Shown: piece after piece, positions 9,729-20,191 of the stretch
How the letters are laid out: each line of letters starts with the position of its first letter
Numbering within the stretch: position 1 is the stretch's first letter
Assembly (NCBI RefSeq): GCF_018304765.1
Contig: NZ_CP072643.1
Span: 1-64,000 of the forward strand
Reading direction: 5' to 3'
Length of the DNA: 64,000 nucleotides
Source of the DNA: Chloracidobacterium sp. N
GTDB taxonomy: Bacteria; Acidobacteriota; Blastocatellia; Chloracidobacteriales; Chloracidobacteriaceae
Program-made: the position numbers and the translations under genes
Notes under the pieces: generated by a model
The model's input: the letters and a program-made list of their open reading frames with translations, nothing else
Told to the model about the DNA's origin: nothing
The model's database searches: none

Positions 9729-10959
9729 GTTTTCCTCCGCTTGCGCGTTCCTCGGTTCTGGAACGGTATTTCGTCAACTCCAGCTTGGCGATGGTTTCCC
9801 GGTGCACTTCGTCGGGGCCGTCGGCCAGACGCAGGGTGCGCGCCTGCGCCCAGGCGTAGGCCAGCCCGAAGTCGGCGCAGACCCCGCCGCCGCCGTGCGC
9901 CTGAATGGCGCGGTCAATGACCCGCAGCGCCATGTTGGGGGCGACGACCTTGATCATCGCAATTTCGGTGCGGGCGACTTTGTTGCCGTAGCGGTCCATC
10001 ATGGCCGCCGCCTGCAGGGTCAGCAACCGGGCCTGATCAATCTCGATGCGCGAGTCGGCAATGGCCGCCCGGAGCACGCCCTGTTCGGCCAGCGACCGGC
10101 CGAAGGCCGTCCGGGTCAGCACCCGCCGGCACATGGCTTCCAGGGACCGCTCGGCCAGACCGATGAGCCGCATGCAGTGGTGAATGCGGCCGGGGCCGAG
10201 CCGCCCCTGGGCAATCTCGAAGCCCCGCCCTTCCCCCAGCAGCAGGTTGGATGTTGGAACCCGGACGTTTTCAAACCTGACCTCGGCGTGGCCGTGGGGA
10301 GCATCGTCATAACCGAAGACATCCAGCATGCGGACGACCCGGACGCCCGGCGTGTCCATCGGAATGAGCAGCATGGACTGCTGCTGGTGCTTGGGCGCTT
10401 CCGGGTTGGTCTTGCCCATGAAGATGATGAGCTTGCAGCGCGGATCGCCCGCCCCGCTCGTCCACCACTTCCGGCCGTTGACGAGGTAGGTGTCACCGTC
10501 GCGCTCGATGCGGGCCGTGATGTTGGTGGCGTCCGAACTGGCCACATCCGGTTCGGTCATGGCAAAGCACGACCGGATTTCGCCGGCCAGAAGCGGTTCG
10601 AGCCACTGTTTTTTCTGCTCCGGCGTGCCGTACCGCACGAGCACTTCCATGTTGCCGGTGTCCGGGGCCGAGCAGTTGAACACCTCCGGCGCCAGAAACG
10701 ACCGCCCCATGATTTCGCACAGCGGGGCGTAGTCGAGATTGCTCAGCCCGGCGCCGTATTCGCTTTCCGGCAGGAACAGGTTCCACAGCCCGGCCGCCCT
10801 GGCTTTGGCCTTGAGTGTTTCGATGATGCGCGTCGGCTGCCAGCGGGGGCCGGCGGCAAGTTCGTCCCGGAACGTGGCCTCGTTGGGGTAGATGTGCTCA
10901 TCCATAAAGGCCAGGAGTCGTTCGCGGAGTTCACGGGCTTTGGGTGAAAACTCAAACAT
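9715..10959 (-). CDS. Acyl-CoA dehydrogenase family protein
   Basis: Flavin-dependent acyl-CoA dehydrogenase of about 414 aa. It carries the FAD/acyl-binding signatures [16 protein letters not shown] and [13 protein letters not shown], plus the C-terminal [24 protein letters not shown] segment that lies near the FAD site in this fold. The [15 protein letters not shown] start resembles the ACAD10/11-like subgroup, which acts on longer or hydroxylated acyl chains, but substrate cannot be read from sequence. ATG at 10959 is chosen: it has a GAGG 9 bp upstream. It is sandwiched between a MaoC hydratase gene (23 bp upstream) and purE (overlapping), so a fatty-acyl degradation or remodelling step is likely. 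Confidence 0.92.
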   Translation of the reverse strand: MFEFSPKARELRERLLAFMDEHIYPNEATFRDELAAGPRWQPTRIIETLKAKARAAGLWNLFLPESEYGAGLSNLDYAPLCEIMGRSFLAPEVFNCSAPDTGNMEVLVRYGTPEQKKQWLEPLLAGEIRSCFAMTEPDVASSDATNITARIERDGDTYLVNGRKWWTSGAGDPRCKLIIFMGKTNPEAPKHQQQSMLLIPMDTPGVRVVRMLDVFGYDDAPHGHAEVRFENVRVPTSNLLLGEGRGFEIAQGRLGPGRIHHCMRLIGLAERSLEAMCRRVLTRTAFGRSLAEQGVLRAAIADSRIEIDQARLLTLQAAAMMDRYGNKVARTEIAMIKVVAPNMALRVIDRAIQAHGGGGVCADFGLAYAWAQARTLRLADGPDEVHRETIAKLELTKYRSRTEERASGGKHGQT

Positions 10960-10982
10960 AACCGGAACCTCAACCAGGATGC

Positions 10983-11438
10983 CTAAACCAGAACACGCAG
11001 AATCCACTCGGCGACACAGGCCGGCTTGTCCGCGCCGTCCAGTTCCACGGTGCAGTTGAGCGTGAGGTCAAGGCCGTTGTCGAGTGATTTGACCTGGGCC
11101 ATGGCGAAGCGTCCCCGGACGCGGCTGCCCGCCGGAACCGGCGTGACGAACCGCACCCGGTTGAGACCATAGTTGAGCGCCAGCCGCGCCCCCTCGAAGT
11201 GCAGGGTCTGCTCCACCAGATGCGGAATCAGCGACAGTGTCAGGAAGCCGTGCGCAATGGTGGTTTTGAACGGGGATTCGACGGCCGCCCGTTCGGGATC
11301 GCAGTGAATCCACTGGGTATCGCCGGTGATTTCACCAAAGCTGGTGATGCGCGCCTGGTCAATGGTGAACCAGTCGCTGACGGCCAGTTCCTGACCGGCC
11401 AGGGCGGAAAGCGATGCAAGCGAAAAAGTCGTGGGCAT
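10983..11438 (-). CDS. MaoC-like (R)-specific enoyl-CoA hydratase
   Basis: A 151-aa single hot-dog protein. The hydratase-2 motif is present as [19 protein letters not shown], with the catalytic Asp and His, followed by the [11 protein letters not shown] helix. The family hydrates trans-2-enoyl-CoA to (R)-3-hydroxyacyl-CoA. It is the first gene of the minus-strand set hydratase - acyl-CoA dehydrogenase - purE - malonyl-CoA reductase; the first two make consecutive beta-oxidation-type steps. ATG at 11438 is preferred over an upstream TTG at 11486; neither has a clear ribosome-binding site. About 145 bp upstream of it hold no gene. Confidence 0.9.
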   Translation of the reverse strand: MPTTFSLASLSALAGQELAVSDWFTIDQARITSFGEITGDTQWIHCDPERAAVESPFKTTIAHGFLTLSLIPHLVEQTLHFEGARLALNYGLNRVRFVTPVPAGSRVRGRFAMAQVKSLDNGLDLTLNCTVELDGADKPACVAEWILRVLV

Positions 11439-11583
11439 GGGACGTAAAAACCGCAGGAAGGAACGTGGGATGTTTCTTCCATGCAACCACTATTTTGTGC
11501 GTTTGCCAACCGATTCAGCAGGGGCTGACACCCGGGCCGCTGCCCCTGGGAGGTGGGGACGGGCCGGCGGGTGGGAAGCCGTC

Positions 11584-12465
11584 TCACGTCTCCACCGCCA
11601 GCCGGTTGACAAGCCACTGCTGCCAGTGCGGGCGGTAGTGGTGCAGCAGCCAGGCGATGAGCGGCGGCAGCAGGCAGGTCACGAAAAAGGCCAGTACGAC
11701 GAGCAGAAAGCGGCCTCCGAAAAACTCATCGGCCAGCCGGCTGAAGTCCATCCAGTGGCCGCCACCCTTGGCGTCTTCGTAATCGAGGCGCGCCGCCTGG
11801 CTGGTCAGCAGCTCAAAGGCGAAGCGCAGGTCATGGAACTGGATGTAAAACCCGGCAAAGGCATAGATGGGACGCTCCAGTGCATGGACAAGCGAGGTGC
11901 CGCTCCACGCGCGGTAGAGAAACACGGTGGCAAACAGCAGTTCGCCGCCGTGCCCCATGGCGATGACGATGGCCTCGTGCCAGGACGTTGCAGCCGTGGT
12001 GATGTACGCCCCGGCGAGGCTGCTGATGACGAGCAGCGTCCCCGGATTGCGGCGGAAGCAATACAGCAGCCAGGCAAAGGCGGCCAGCCACAGCCCGGTA
12101 AGCAGCCACTGCCGGTCCTGGTGAAGCGTCACCCCGCCGCCATACACGAAGTCGAACGCCGGAATCGAAGGATAGCCGTAGAGCCAGCCGGCCAGCGTGT
12201 GTCCCAGTTCATGCACCAGGGTCACAAGCGGGTGCAAAAGAAACGAAATGAAGCCAAAAAAGGGCAGGAAAACGACGGCTGCCGCCAACCCGGCGCCGCC
12301 AAGGATGGACTGGTAGCCCGGCCGGTCCACCCGTTCCGCCTCCAGCGGCGGCTGCCAGGCTTCGTGATGCGCCCACCCCAGCGGCAGCGGCATCCCGCAG
12401 CGGACGCAACTGGTCTGGGTCAACGGCTGACGAAGCTGGCAGTGGGGGCAGGTCTGGTGGTGCAT
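11584..12465 (-). CDS. Zinc-ribbon membrane protein with HELGH motif (M50-like)
   Basis: A 293-aa membrane protein. The N-terminus is a four-Cys zinc ribbon (CPHC near residue 6 and CVRCG near 20). It is followed by a hydrophobic segment and the metallopeptidase-like motif HELGH (about residue 85) directly after a transmembrane stretch, then several further hydrophobic helices, ending in a last transmembrane segment (FLLVVLAFFVTCLLPPLIAWLL). This layout resembles site-2-protease/M50 proteins, but I do not see the second typical metal-ligand motif clearly, so it may be a degenerate relative. The gene stands alone on the minus strand, back-to-back with the SurA-like gene. Confidence 0.7.
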   Translation of the reverse strand: MHHQTCPHCQLRQPLTQTSCVRCGMPLPLGWAHHEAWQPPLEAERVDRPGYQSILGGAGLAAAVVFLPFFGFISFLLHPLVTLVHELGHTLAGWLYGYPSIPAFDFVYGGGVTLHQDRQWLLTGLWLAAFAWLLYCFRRNPGTLLVISSLAGAYITTAATSWHEAIVIAMGHGGELLFATVFLYRAWSGTSLVHALERPIYAFAGFYIQFHDLRFAFELLTSQAARLDYEDAKGGGHWMDFSRLADEFFGGRFLLVVLAFFVTCLLPPLIAWLLHHYRPHWQQWLVNRLAVET

Positions 12466-12729
12466 CGGGCGAGTTCAAAAATGCCTGGGCGGTGGGCGAC
12501 GGCGTGCGGAATCCGTTGGTCAGCGGCGTAATTTCAGGCATGGTGGCATGCCGGACCGCAGGCGGCAATCCCCGCCCGGAAGACCGGCCGGGAGAGGTTG
12601 CGCCGGGCTGTCCGCACACTTTCGTCGAGAAAAGCCGGATTGCGTTTGCGAGGCGGATTCGATACGCTCGCCGACTTCGTTTGCTGCGTATTGCAGAGAC
12701 CATCCCTGGGTGAGGTGTCGTGTTCCCCA

Positions 12730-14790
12730 ATGGCTCAGTCTGAAACGTCTTCCACACTGCCGGCGTCCAACCCGCGACGCACCCTGTTGATTGTCGTCAT
12801 CTGCTTCCTTGGCTTTGTCATGGTGCTGGCGTACTCGCTGCCTTCCCGGTCACTCTTTGGCGCGAGCGGCCCCAAGGCCGTACAGCCCGTGCCCGCCGAC
12901 ACGGTCATTGCCCGCGTCGGAAGCCGGACGGTGACGGCCAAGGAGTACACCGACGCGCTGAACAATCTCGTCGCCATGTACCGCCGTTATGCGGAGCAAC
13001 TGGCGTCCGGCGGGGGCAGCTTCCCGGCGAGCATTCAGCAGTTGCGTCAGCAGGGCAGTGACCGCGCCATCCTGCAGCAGTTGGTACGGCGGCGCGTCAT
13101 CGAACTCGAAGCCGAACGGCTGGGACTGACGGCCACCGAAGGCGAAATCCAGCAGCGGCTGCGGGAGCAGTTCCGCGACGAAAACGGACGCTTCATCGGC
13201 GTGGAGAAGTACAAGCGGCAACTGGCGCGCATGGGCACCAACTACGTGGACTTCGAGCGCGACCTGGCCTACACCATCATGGAGGAAAAGCTGCGCAACT
13301 TCGTCACCAGCGGCATCCAGATTTCATCGCAGGAAGCCGAAGAGGAATACCGGCGGCAGAACACCCGTTTCGAGTTGCGTTACGTGGTGCTGCCGGCCGC
13401 CGATTTCGAGAAGGAAGTCGGCGAGCCGACCGAAGATGAGTTGCGCGCCTACTTCGAGGCGCACAAGGAAGACTTCCGCCCGACGAAAGACCGGCGCAAG
13501 GTGCGCTACATCTACATCAGCCAGGACAAGGCCGCGGAAATCATCCCGGTGTCCGATGAGGAACTGCAAAAGGAATATGACCCCAACAAGCAGGTCAAGT
13601 CGGTTCAGGTCAGCCAGATTGTCCTGAAGGTGCTGACACCGAAGGACGAAGACAAGGTGCTCCAGAAAGCCAATGACCTCGTGGCGCGCGCGCGGGGCAA
13701 GGGAGGCGCGCCGCCGGAGGACTTTGCCGCGCTGGCGCGGGGGAATTCCCAGGACCCGGCCACATCAGCCAAGGGCGGCGACCTGGGTGTGGTGGAACGG
13801 GCGAATGTCAAGCCCGGCGACCCCGTGGAGGCGGCGTTCAATCTCGGCGCGGGTGAAATCAGCGAGCCCGTCCGGCGGGGCAATGCCTTCTACATCTTCA
13901 AAGTGACCGACCGCACCATCAGGCCGTTTGAAGAAGCCAAGCCGGGTTTGCTTGCCATCGTGCGCAACCGGTTGTCCTATGCCAAGGCGTCGCAACTGGC
14001 GGACGAAGCGGTATCGCTGCTTTCCCGGACGCGCAACTTTGAAGAAACGGCGGCGTCCATTGCGACGAAGCTCAACCTCAAACCGGAAGATGTCAAACGC
14101 GAGACCCCGTTTTTCGCCCCCGGTGACGACGTGCCCGACATCGGAAGCAACCCGTCGTTCGAGGAAAAAACATCGGCTTTGACCGAGCCGAACGAGGTGG
14201 GCGAGAAGGTGGGCATCCGGGGTGGATTCGCGGTTCCGCAGCTCGTGGAAATCAAAAAGCCCGGCGATCCGACCCTGGATGAGGTACGCGACAAGGTGGC
14301 GGCCAAGGTCAAGCAGGAAAAAGCCCTGCAAAAAGCATACGAGCGCGCCAAGGAACTCATTGCCACGGCCAAAAATGCCGCCGGTCTGAAGGCTGCCGCC
14401 GAAGCCGCAAAGCTCAAGGTTGAAGAGATCAAGGATTTCAACGACACGGCCTACCTGGACAACAAATCCTTCCCGGCGGCCTTCCCGAATGCTGAAAAGG
14501 TCAAGGTTGGTGAACTCATCCCGATGCCGCTGTATGCCGCCCGCAATGCGGCACCGACGGTGGCCGTTGTGGCGGTGACAGCACGCAAGGACGCTGACCT
14601 GACGAAGTTTGCCGAGCAGCGCAAGCAAACCATGGATCGCCTGCGTGGCGACCGTGCCAACAATCTGTTTGAGACCTACATTGATGGCGTCAAGGCGCGA
14701 CTGAAGGAAAGCGGACAGCTTCGGGTGGATAAGGCGCTGGCGGAACGGGTGGTGGTTGCCGCCGCCGCCAGCGAGGCCCCAACCGAGTAG
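12730..14790 (+). CDS. SurA/PpiD-type peptidyl-prolyl isomerase, membrane anchored
   Basis: A 686-aa envelope foldase. There is a single N-terminal transmembrane anchor (LLIVVICFLGFVMVLAY), a SurA-N-like helical chaperone region (about 55-240, with IARVGSRTVTAKEY), then one parvulin domain (about 300-420) showing the family order VSQIVLK...FAALARGNSQDPATSAKGGDLG...EISEPVRRGNAFYIFKV. A long helical C-terminal region follows. PpiD/SurA proteins assist folding of exported outer-membrane proteins; the anchor makes it more PpiD-like. The start at 12730 was chosen because it places the anchor at the N-terminus and has a GAGG upstream, though at a long spacing. The TAG stop is the first three bases of the following tandem repeat. 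Confidence 0.9.
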   Translation: MAQSETSSTLPASNPRRTLLIVVICFLGFVMVLAYSLPSRSLFGASGPKAVQPVPADTVIARVGSRTVTAKEYTDALNNLVAMYRRYAEQLASGGGSFPASIQQLRQQGSDRAILQQLVRRRVIELEAERLGLTATEGEIQQRLREQFRDENGRFIGVEKYKRQLARMGTNYVDFERDLAYTIMEEKLRNFVTSGIQISSQEAEEEYRRQNTRFELRYVVLPAADFEKEVGEPTEDELRAYFEAHKEDFRPTKDRRKVRYIYISQDKAAEIIPVSDEELQKEYDPNKQVKSVQVSQIVLKVLTPKDEDKVLQKANDLVARARGKGGAPPEDFAALARGNSQDPATSAKGGDLGVVERANVKPGDPVEAAFNLGAGEISEPVRRGNAFYIFKVTDRTIRPFEEAKPGLLAIVRNRLSYAKASQLADEAVSLLSRTRNFEETAASIATKLNLKPEDVKRETPFFAPGDDVPDIGSNPSFEEKTSALTEPNEVGEKVGIRGGFAVPQLVEIKKPGDPTLDEVRDKVAAKVKQEKALQKAYERAKELIATAKNAAGLKAAAEAAKLKVEEIKDFNDTAYLDNKSFPAAFPNAEKVKVGELIPMPLYAARNAAPTVAVVAVTARKDADLTKFAEQRKQTMDRLRGDRANNLFETYIDGVKARLKESGQLRVDKALAERVVVAAAASEAPTE

Positions 14791-14905
14791 GGGCGGGTTC
14801 CCATACCCGCCCAAATGTAGGGGCGGGTTCCCACACCCGCCCAAATGTAGGGGCGGGTTCCCACACCCGCCCAAATGTAGGGGCGGGTTGGCGGCCCGCC
14901 CCTAC
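14788..14905. repeat. Four tandem 30-bp hairpin repeats
   Basis: Units at 14788-14817, 14818-14847, 14848-14877 and a variant last unit at 14878-14905. Each begins TAGGGGCGGG and folds on itself (GGGCGGGT against ACCCGCCC); the last unit is a perfect 10-bp inverted repeat (14878-14887 with 14895-14904). The stop codon of the upstream foldase lies in unit 1. The units sit between two plus-strand genes and lack long U-tracts, so they may act as 3'-end stabilisers or as a dispersed palindromic repeat rather than classical terminators. Confidence 0.9.
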
Positions 14906-14924
14906 GCACAACGGGTTTTTGGGT

Positions 14925-15995
14925 ATGCAGCTTGGAGCGTTAGGGACGGCGACGCGCGCTGTGACACCTCGTGCCTACCTGCTGGAGCGGCTGGGGCAGC
15001 GGCCGTTCATACCCGACCCACGCCTGACCAATCCCCATCTGCAAACCATTCTGGGATCGGTGCTGCCCCGGCGGTCGCCGCTTGTCGGGCAGACCGGGCA
15101 GCCACGTACCTTTCACACCTGCCCGGATACGGCCGTAACGGCCGTCTGTCACTGGCAGCCCGGATGCGCCCCGGCTGATCGTCCGACTCTGCTGCTGCTG
15201 CACGGCATGGAAGGGTCGGTTGAGTCGAGCTATATGCGCGGCATTGCGGAGAAGGCGCTGCGGGCCGGCTTCCACGTCATTCGGCTCAACACCCGTACAT
15301 GTGGCGGGACGGAGCATCTCTCGCCGCATCTCTACAATGCCGGGCTGACGGAAGATGCCCGCGCCATCATCGCCGAGTTGGCTGAGCGGGACGGTGTTCA
15401 GGATGTTTATGTCGTCGGCGTTTCGCTTTCCGGCAACGTCGTGCTGCGGTTGGCCGGGGAGTACGGCGCGCAGGCGCCCCGGCACATACGGGGTGTTGCT
15501 GCGATTTCCCCGGCGGCCGATCTGGCCGCCAGCACGGCCGCCATTGAACGCCGCTCCAACTGGTTGTACCACCGGCGTTTCGTCCGCAGTCTGAAAGCGC
15601 GCATGAAGCGCAAGGCCGCCCTGTTTCCTGATCGCTACGACGCTGGACGGCTGGCGCAGATTCGGACGATTCGTGAGTTTGACGAAGCCTACACGGCCGT
15701 GGCCGCCGGCTATGAAAACGCTGCCGACTACTATCACCGGGCGAGCGCCGTACGCATGGCGGCCGCCATCCGGCTGCCCACGCTGGTCATTCATGCCCAG
15801 GATGATCCGTTCATTCCGGCGACGCCGCTGCACGAGCCGGCCTTTGCCGACAACCCCTGCGTCGCGGTGCTGTTGACCGAGCGGGGCGGGCATGTCGGTT
15901 TTCTCGCGGCCCGGCAGGGGGACGAAGACTGGTACTGGGCCGAACACCGCATTGTGGATTTCGTCCGGGCCCTGGATGCCGCGCGGCGGCGGTGA
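14925..15995 (+). CDS. YheT-family alpha/beta hydrolase
   Basis: A 356-aa hydrolase of the YheT/ABHD (UPF0017) family. Motifs in order: LTNPHLQTILGS near the N-terminus (a family hallmark), oxyanion-hole HGMEGS, nucleophile elbow GVSLSGN, acid DDPF and catalytic GGHVGF. The triad is therefore complete. The family contains esterases of poorly defined substrate, probably lipid-related. ATG at 14925 is used; a TTG lies two codons upstream. The stop overlaps a possible GTG start of the next gene, suggesting co-transcription. Confidence 0.9.
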   Translation: MQLGALGTATRAVTPRAYLLERLGQRPFIPDPRLTNPHLQTILGSVLPRRSPLVGQTGQPRTFHTCPDTAVTAVCHWQPGCAPADRPTLLLLHGMEGSVESSYMRGIAEKALRAGFHVIRLNTRTCGGTEHLSPHLYNAGLTEDARAIIAELAERDGVQDVYVVGVSLSGNVVLRLAGEYGAQAPRHIRGVAAISPAADLAASTAAIERRSNWLYHRRFVRSLKARMKRKAALFPDRYDAGRLAQIRTIREFDEAYTAVAAGYENAADYYHRASAVRMAAAIRLPTLVIHAQDDPFIPATPLHEPAFADNPCVAVLLTERGGHVGFLAARQGDEDWYWAEHRIVDFVRALDAARRR

Positions 15996-16030
15996 CGCCG
16001 GCGGCCGCAAGTCCTGACCGACCGCCGCCC

Positions 16031-17182
16031 ATGTCCACCAACTCCATGTTGCCAGACGCGCTCGTGCCGCTGCTCCCCACCACGCCGGTGGATGTTTTTC
16101 TGCAACACGCGCTGACCGGTCAGCCGGTGGCTTGGGAGGATGGGCTGTCGGTAGCGGAGATCATGGCTGTTCTTCAGTCCCACCGGCTGGGGCCGTTACT
16201 GTGCGCGCAGTTGTTGCCGGAAACCTGGGCCACCCTGCCCGGCGAGTTGCAGACGTGGCTGAAAGCCAGCGCGCGCGGGCAGGTGGTGCTGGACCTTCAG
16301 CAGACCCTGGCGCTCCAGGAACTGCTCCCTCTGGCACAGGCGCGGGGCATCCGGGTGCTGCTACTCAAGGGGGTGCCCGTCGGTTATCGGTACTACGCGG
16401 AACCCCACCATCGCGTCAAAACCGACGTGGACCTGCTCGTTGGCCCGGCAGATGTGTCCGGTCTGGTTGCCCTGCTGGAAGCACTGGGTTACACGCGGTC
16501 AGTCGGCATCACCGGACAGCTCGTGAACCGGCAGACGACGCTGGCACGGGGTGACGTAGCCTTGGATGTTCACTGGAGCGCCGCCAATACGGCGCTCTTT
16601 GCCCACGTGCTGGACTTCGAGACCATGTGGCGCGAGCGTCTGCCCATTTCTGAACTCGGTGCGGCCGCCTGTGCCCCGGCGGATGAGGACCTGTTCCTGC
16701 ATGCCTGTTTTCACCTGGCACTGCACATCAGCTATGAGTTTGCGCTCGTCTGGCTCTACGACATCCACCTGATGGCGACCCGTTGGCCGCCGGAGGCGCT
16801 GGAGCGGTGTCTGCTCCGCGCCCGGCAGTTGCAGATAGCGCGGGTCTGCCTGGCCTGTCTGGCGCTGTCGCGGGCCTGGTTTGGCACACCTTACGCCGAT
16901 GATTTCTGCGCGGAACTGGCGCGACAGTCCGCGGACGAGCCGTCGGCACAGGTGCTCGTCCGCCACCTGAGCCGCTGGCAGCGCTTCCGGTTGGAGTTGC
17001 AGGCGCTGTCCTGGGGCGAGCGAGTACGGTTGTTGCGGGAGATGGTCCTGCCGCCGGCGGATTATCTGCGGCGACGCTACAGTGACACCACCACGTGGCT
17101 GCCGTGGCTGCATGTGAAGCGTTGGCTTGGGCAGCCGGGCAAAGCGGATGTGCCGTCCTCCGGTGCCGAAGGTCAGCGTTGA
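16031..17182 (+). CDS. Nucleotidyltransferase-like protein (NTP_transf_5 type)
   Basis: A 383-aa protein resembling the uncharacterised NTP_transf_5 family often found near polysaccharide genes. Key visible region: [13 protein letters not shown] followed by [10 protein letters not shown], which supplies the DxD of the nucleotidyltransferase fold, then ALDVHWSA. The rest is helical. The biological substrate is unknown. ATG at 16031 is preferred; a GTG at 15992 overlaps the upstream stop codon and would add 13 Pro/Ala-rich residues. Confidence 0.75.
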   Translation: MSTNSMLPDALVPLLPTTPVDVFLQHALTGQPVAWEDGLSVAEIMAVLQSHRLGPLLCAQLLPETWATLPGELQTWLKASARGQVVLDLQQTLALQELLPLAQARGIRVLLLKGVPVGYRYYAEPHHRVKTDVDLLVGPADVSGLVALLEALGYTRSVGITGQLVNRQTTLARGDVALDVHWSAANTALFAHVLDFETMWRERLPISELGAAACAPADEDLFLHACFHLALHISYEFALVWLYDIHLMATRWPPEALERCLLRARQLQIARVCLACLALSRAWFGTPYADDFCAELARQSADEPSAQVLVRHLSRWQRFRLELQALSWGERVRLLREMVLPPADYLRRRYSDTTTWLPWLHVKRWLGQPGKADVPSSGAEGQR

Positions 17183-17363
17183 CGAAATGCTGCCCGGTGG
17201 CAATACTCGCCCGATGGATTATCCAGGTGATCCGGCTTTGGCGGCGTAGTTGCCCGTTGGGAACGACTGTACGGGATGATGTGGGCGCTACGCTGTCTGC
17301 CTGCCATTGAAAGGAGCTTGAAGTCCTTTCCCCGGCGCACTGCGCGGGTGTTGCCAGGGATGA

Positions 17364-18686
<1,323 letters not shown>

Positions 18687-18797
18687 CCGGGGTTGACGAT
18701 TCCTGACAATCGGTTGACCCAATTTGACGGACTTTGGAGCGGCATCCGGCGTCTATAGTGTCGCCGGCGAACAAAACCGTTCGCGGCTTCAAGTCCG

Positions 18798-18822
18798 TTC
18801 CCTGCGCGTCGGACGCAGGGAA
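18798..18822 (+). promoter_or_regulatory. 5'-UTR hairpin directly before the Spy-like gene's ribosome-binding site
   Basis: TTCCCTGCG (18798-18806) and CGCAGGGAA (18814-18822) form a perfect 9-bp stem with a 7-nt loop. The AAGGAG ribosome-binding site starts at 18826, only 3 nt downstream, so the hairpin could affect translation or mRNA stability. Confidence 0.55.
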
Positions 18823-18839
18823 GAGAAGGAGTATCGCGT

Positions 18840-19352
18840 ATGTTGCACCGTTTCAGTTTACGTCCCCTGATCGTTGTCGCTTCCCTGACCTTCATCCTGA
18901 CCGGGGTGCTGGGCGGGGTGGCCTATGCTGCCGGGCGCGACCGTGGCCCCGAACGCTTCATGGGCTTTTTCATCCAACGCATGGCCGCGCAACTGGGCCT
19001 CAGCGAAGAACAACAGACCCGGATTCGGCAGATTATGGAAGAGGAGCGGGCCACGGCGGAACCGCTCATGCGGCAACTCAAGGCTGTCCACGACCAGCTC
19101 CGCCCCCTTGGTACGGATGGTGTTTTCAATGAAGCGCAAGTGCGTGTGCTGGCCCAGCAACAGGCCCAGACCATGACGGAACTCATCGTTTCCAAGGAAC
19201 GCACGAAAGCGCGGGTTGCTGCCGTACTGACGCCGGAACAGCGTGAGCGTGCCAAACAGATGCTGGAGCAGTTCCACCAGCGGATGCACGGCGGTCCCAA
19301 GTGGCATCACGGGCGTGGCTTCGGCCCCGTGCCGCCGCCCCCACCCATGTAA
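18840..19352 (+). CDS. Spy/CpxP-like periplasmic protein
   Basis: A 170-aa exported protein. It has a clear signal peptide (hydrophobic LIVVASLTFILTGVLGGVAYA, cleavage after AYA-A). The mature part is helical with two LTxxQ-like elements, LGLSEEQQTRIRQI near the start and VLTPEQRERAKQML near the end, as in Spy/CpxP/zinc-resistance proteins that act as ATP-independent periplasmic chaperones or stress sensors. The tail is rich in His, Gly and Pro (GGPKWHHGRGFGPVPPPPP), which could bind metal. An AAGGAG site lies 8 bp before the ATG. A TATAGT hexamer at 18754 could be a -10 box, but no -35 is correctly spaced. Confidence 0.85.
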   Translation: MLHRFSLRPLIVVASLTFILTGVLGGVAYAAGRDRGPERFMGFFIQRMAAQLGLSEEQQTRIRQIMEEERATAEPLMRQLKAVHDQLRPLGTDGVFNEAQVRVLAQQQAQTMTELIVSKERTKARVAAVLTPEQRERAKQMLEQFHQRMHGGPKWHHGRGFGPVPPPPPM

Positions 19353-19477
19353 GCCTTGTTCGGCTTGAAACGGTGGCGGTTGTCGCGCCGCCATCGGTCA
19401 GGCAAATCGGCACACAGCATACGGCGCGCCAGGGCGGGCAGCCCAGCGCGCCGTGTGACCTTTCTGAAAAGCTGTTT

Positions 19478-19804
19478 TCAGGCGGTGGCCATCCGTACAT
19501 TCGGGTTGGCCAAGTCATCGTTGAGCGTCTGGGAAGGCACAGACTCACTCTGCTCTGTGGTCGGAGCGAAAAACACCTTCGATCCGTTTCCCTCCGCCGA
19601 TGCTGGGGATTCATCGTGAATGTCCACCGGCAGCAGCCCTTCCCGGTAGAGGGCATAGCCACTGCGCGAGCAGGCAATGACGGATGGAATCCCACGTGAT
19701 GCAAACCACTGCTGCCACTTTTCCAGGTCACGGTACTGAGGTGAGTTCCGGCTCTTGACATAGGTCGAAAAACGATTCTCCTCAGTCAACTTGATGCGTG
19801 CCAT
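19478..19804 (-). CDS. Small hypothetical protein (108 aa)
   Basis: A 108-aa reading frame starting MARIKLTEENRFSTYVKS with a strong AAGGAGG ribosome-binding site about 8 bp before the ATG, which is why I take it as real and start it here rather than at the longer frame reaching 19903. The first two thirds (WQQWFASRGIPSVIACSRSGYALYREGLLP) look folded; the C-terminus is Ser/Thr/Glu-rich and probably disordered. No family is recognised. The intergenic DNA upstream contains two palindromes. Confidence 0.6.
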   Translation of the reverse strand: MARIKLTEENRFSTYVKSRNSPQYRDLEKWQQWFASRGIPSVIACSRSGYALYREGLLPVDIHDESPASAEGNGSKVFFAPTTEQSESVPSQTLNDDLANPNVRMATA

Positions 19805-19921
19805 CACTGATGCCTCCTTGGTACAGCTCAGAAAACCCGTGGGAGACATACCCACGGCGATGTCAGCGGCGGCATCCGGGAAGAACCGGACGCCGCCAGA
19901 CACCTGTTTGGGGACGCAGTG

Positions 19922-19949
19922 TAAAACCTTACTTTCTTGTAAGGTTTTA
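19922..19949. promoter_or_regulatory. Perfect 11-bp palindrome, AT-rich
   Basis: TAAAACCTTAC (19922-19932) and GTAAGGTTTTA (19939-19949) are perfect inverted repeats around a 6-nt loop, in an otherwise GC-rich neighbourhood. A second, smaller palindrome TGTTAG-GAAG-CTAACA lies at 19976-19991. They are about 120-170 bp upstream of the small minus-strand gene and could be an operator or a bidirectional terminator. The rest of 19805-20191 shows nothing I can assign. Confidence 0.5.
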
Positions 19950-20191
19950 TGGTGAGAAGTATAACCCTTGGAAACTGTTAGGAAGCTAACATTTGGTCGG
20001 TAGGTGTCGCTTCACCGGCACGCGAGCCGGTTTCCACGCGAGCCGGCAGGAACCCGGAAAACGCGCATCCAGTGTGTGTGGGCGCACGGTTGAATCCAGT
20101 TCTGCCCGGATGATGAACCCACCCCCGGCAAGGTGAAACACAGGGCTTGTTGCCGCCTGTTCATCTGGCGTAACACAAGGTGGCTGCTGTC

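Noticed and set aside
5874-9920. A 1348-codon open frame on the plus strand.
   Set aside because: It is fully antisense to malonyl-CoA reductase and purE, its protein is Arg/Gly/His/Asp-biased without family motifs, and it follows from GC-rich codon use on the other strand.
11431-12531. 366-codon plus-strand frame opposite the HELGH membrane protein.
   Set aside because: The minus-strand frame has a zinc ribbon, HELGH and membrane helices, while this one has none and is Gln/Arg/His-rich.
14788-14905. Possible CRISPR array because of the regular 30-bp repeats.
   Set aside because: The repeats are contiguous with no spacers and there are no cas genes.
18724-18759. TTGACG plus TATAGT as a promoter for the Spy-like gene.
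   Set aside because: The spacer is 24 bp, too long for a normal sigma-70 promoter; only the -10-like box remains plausible.
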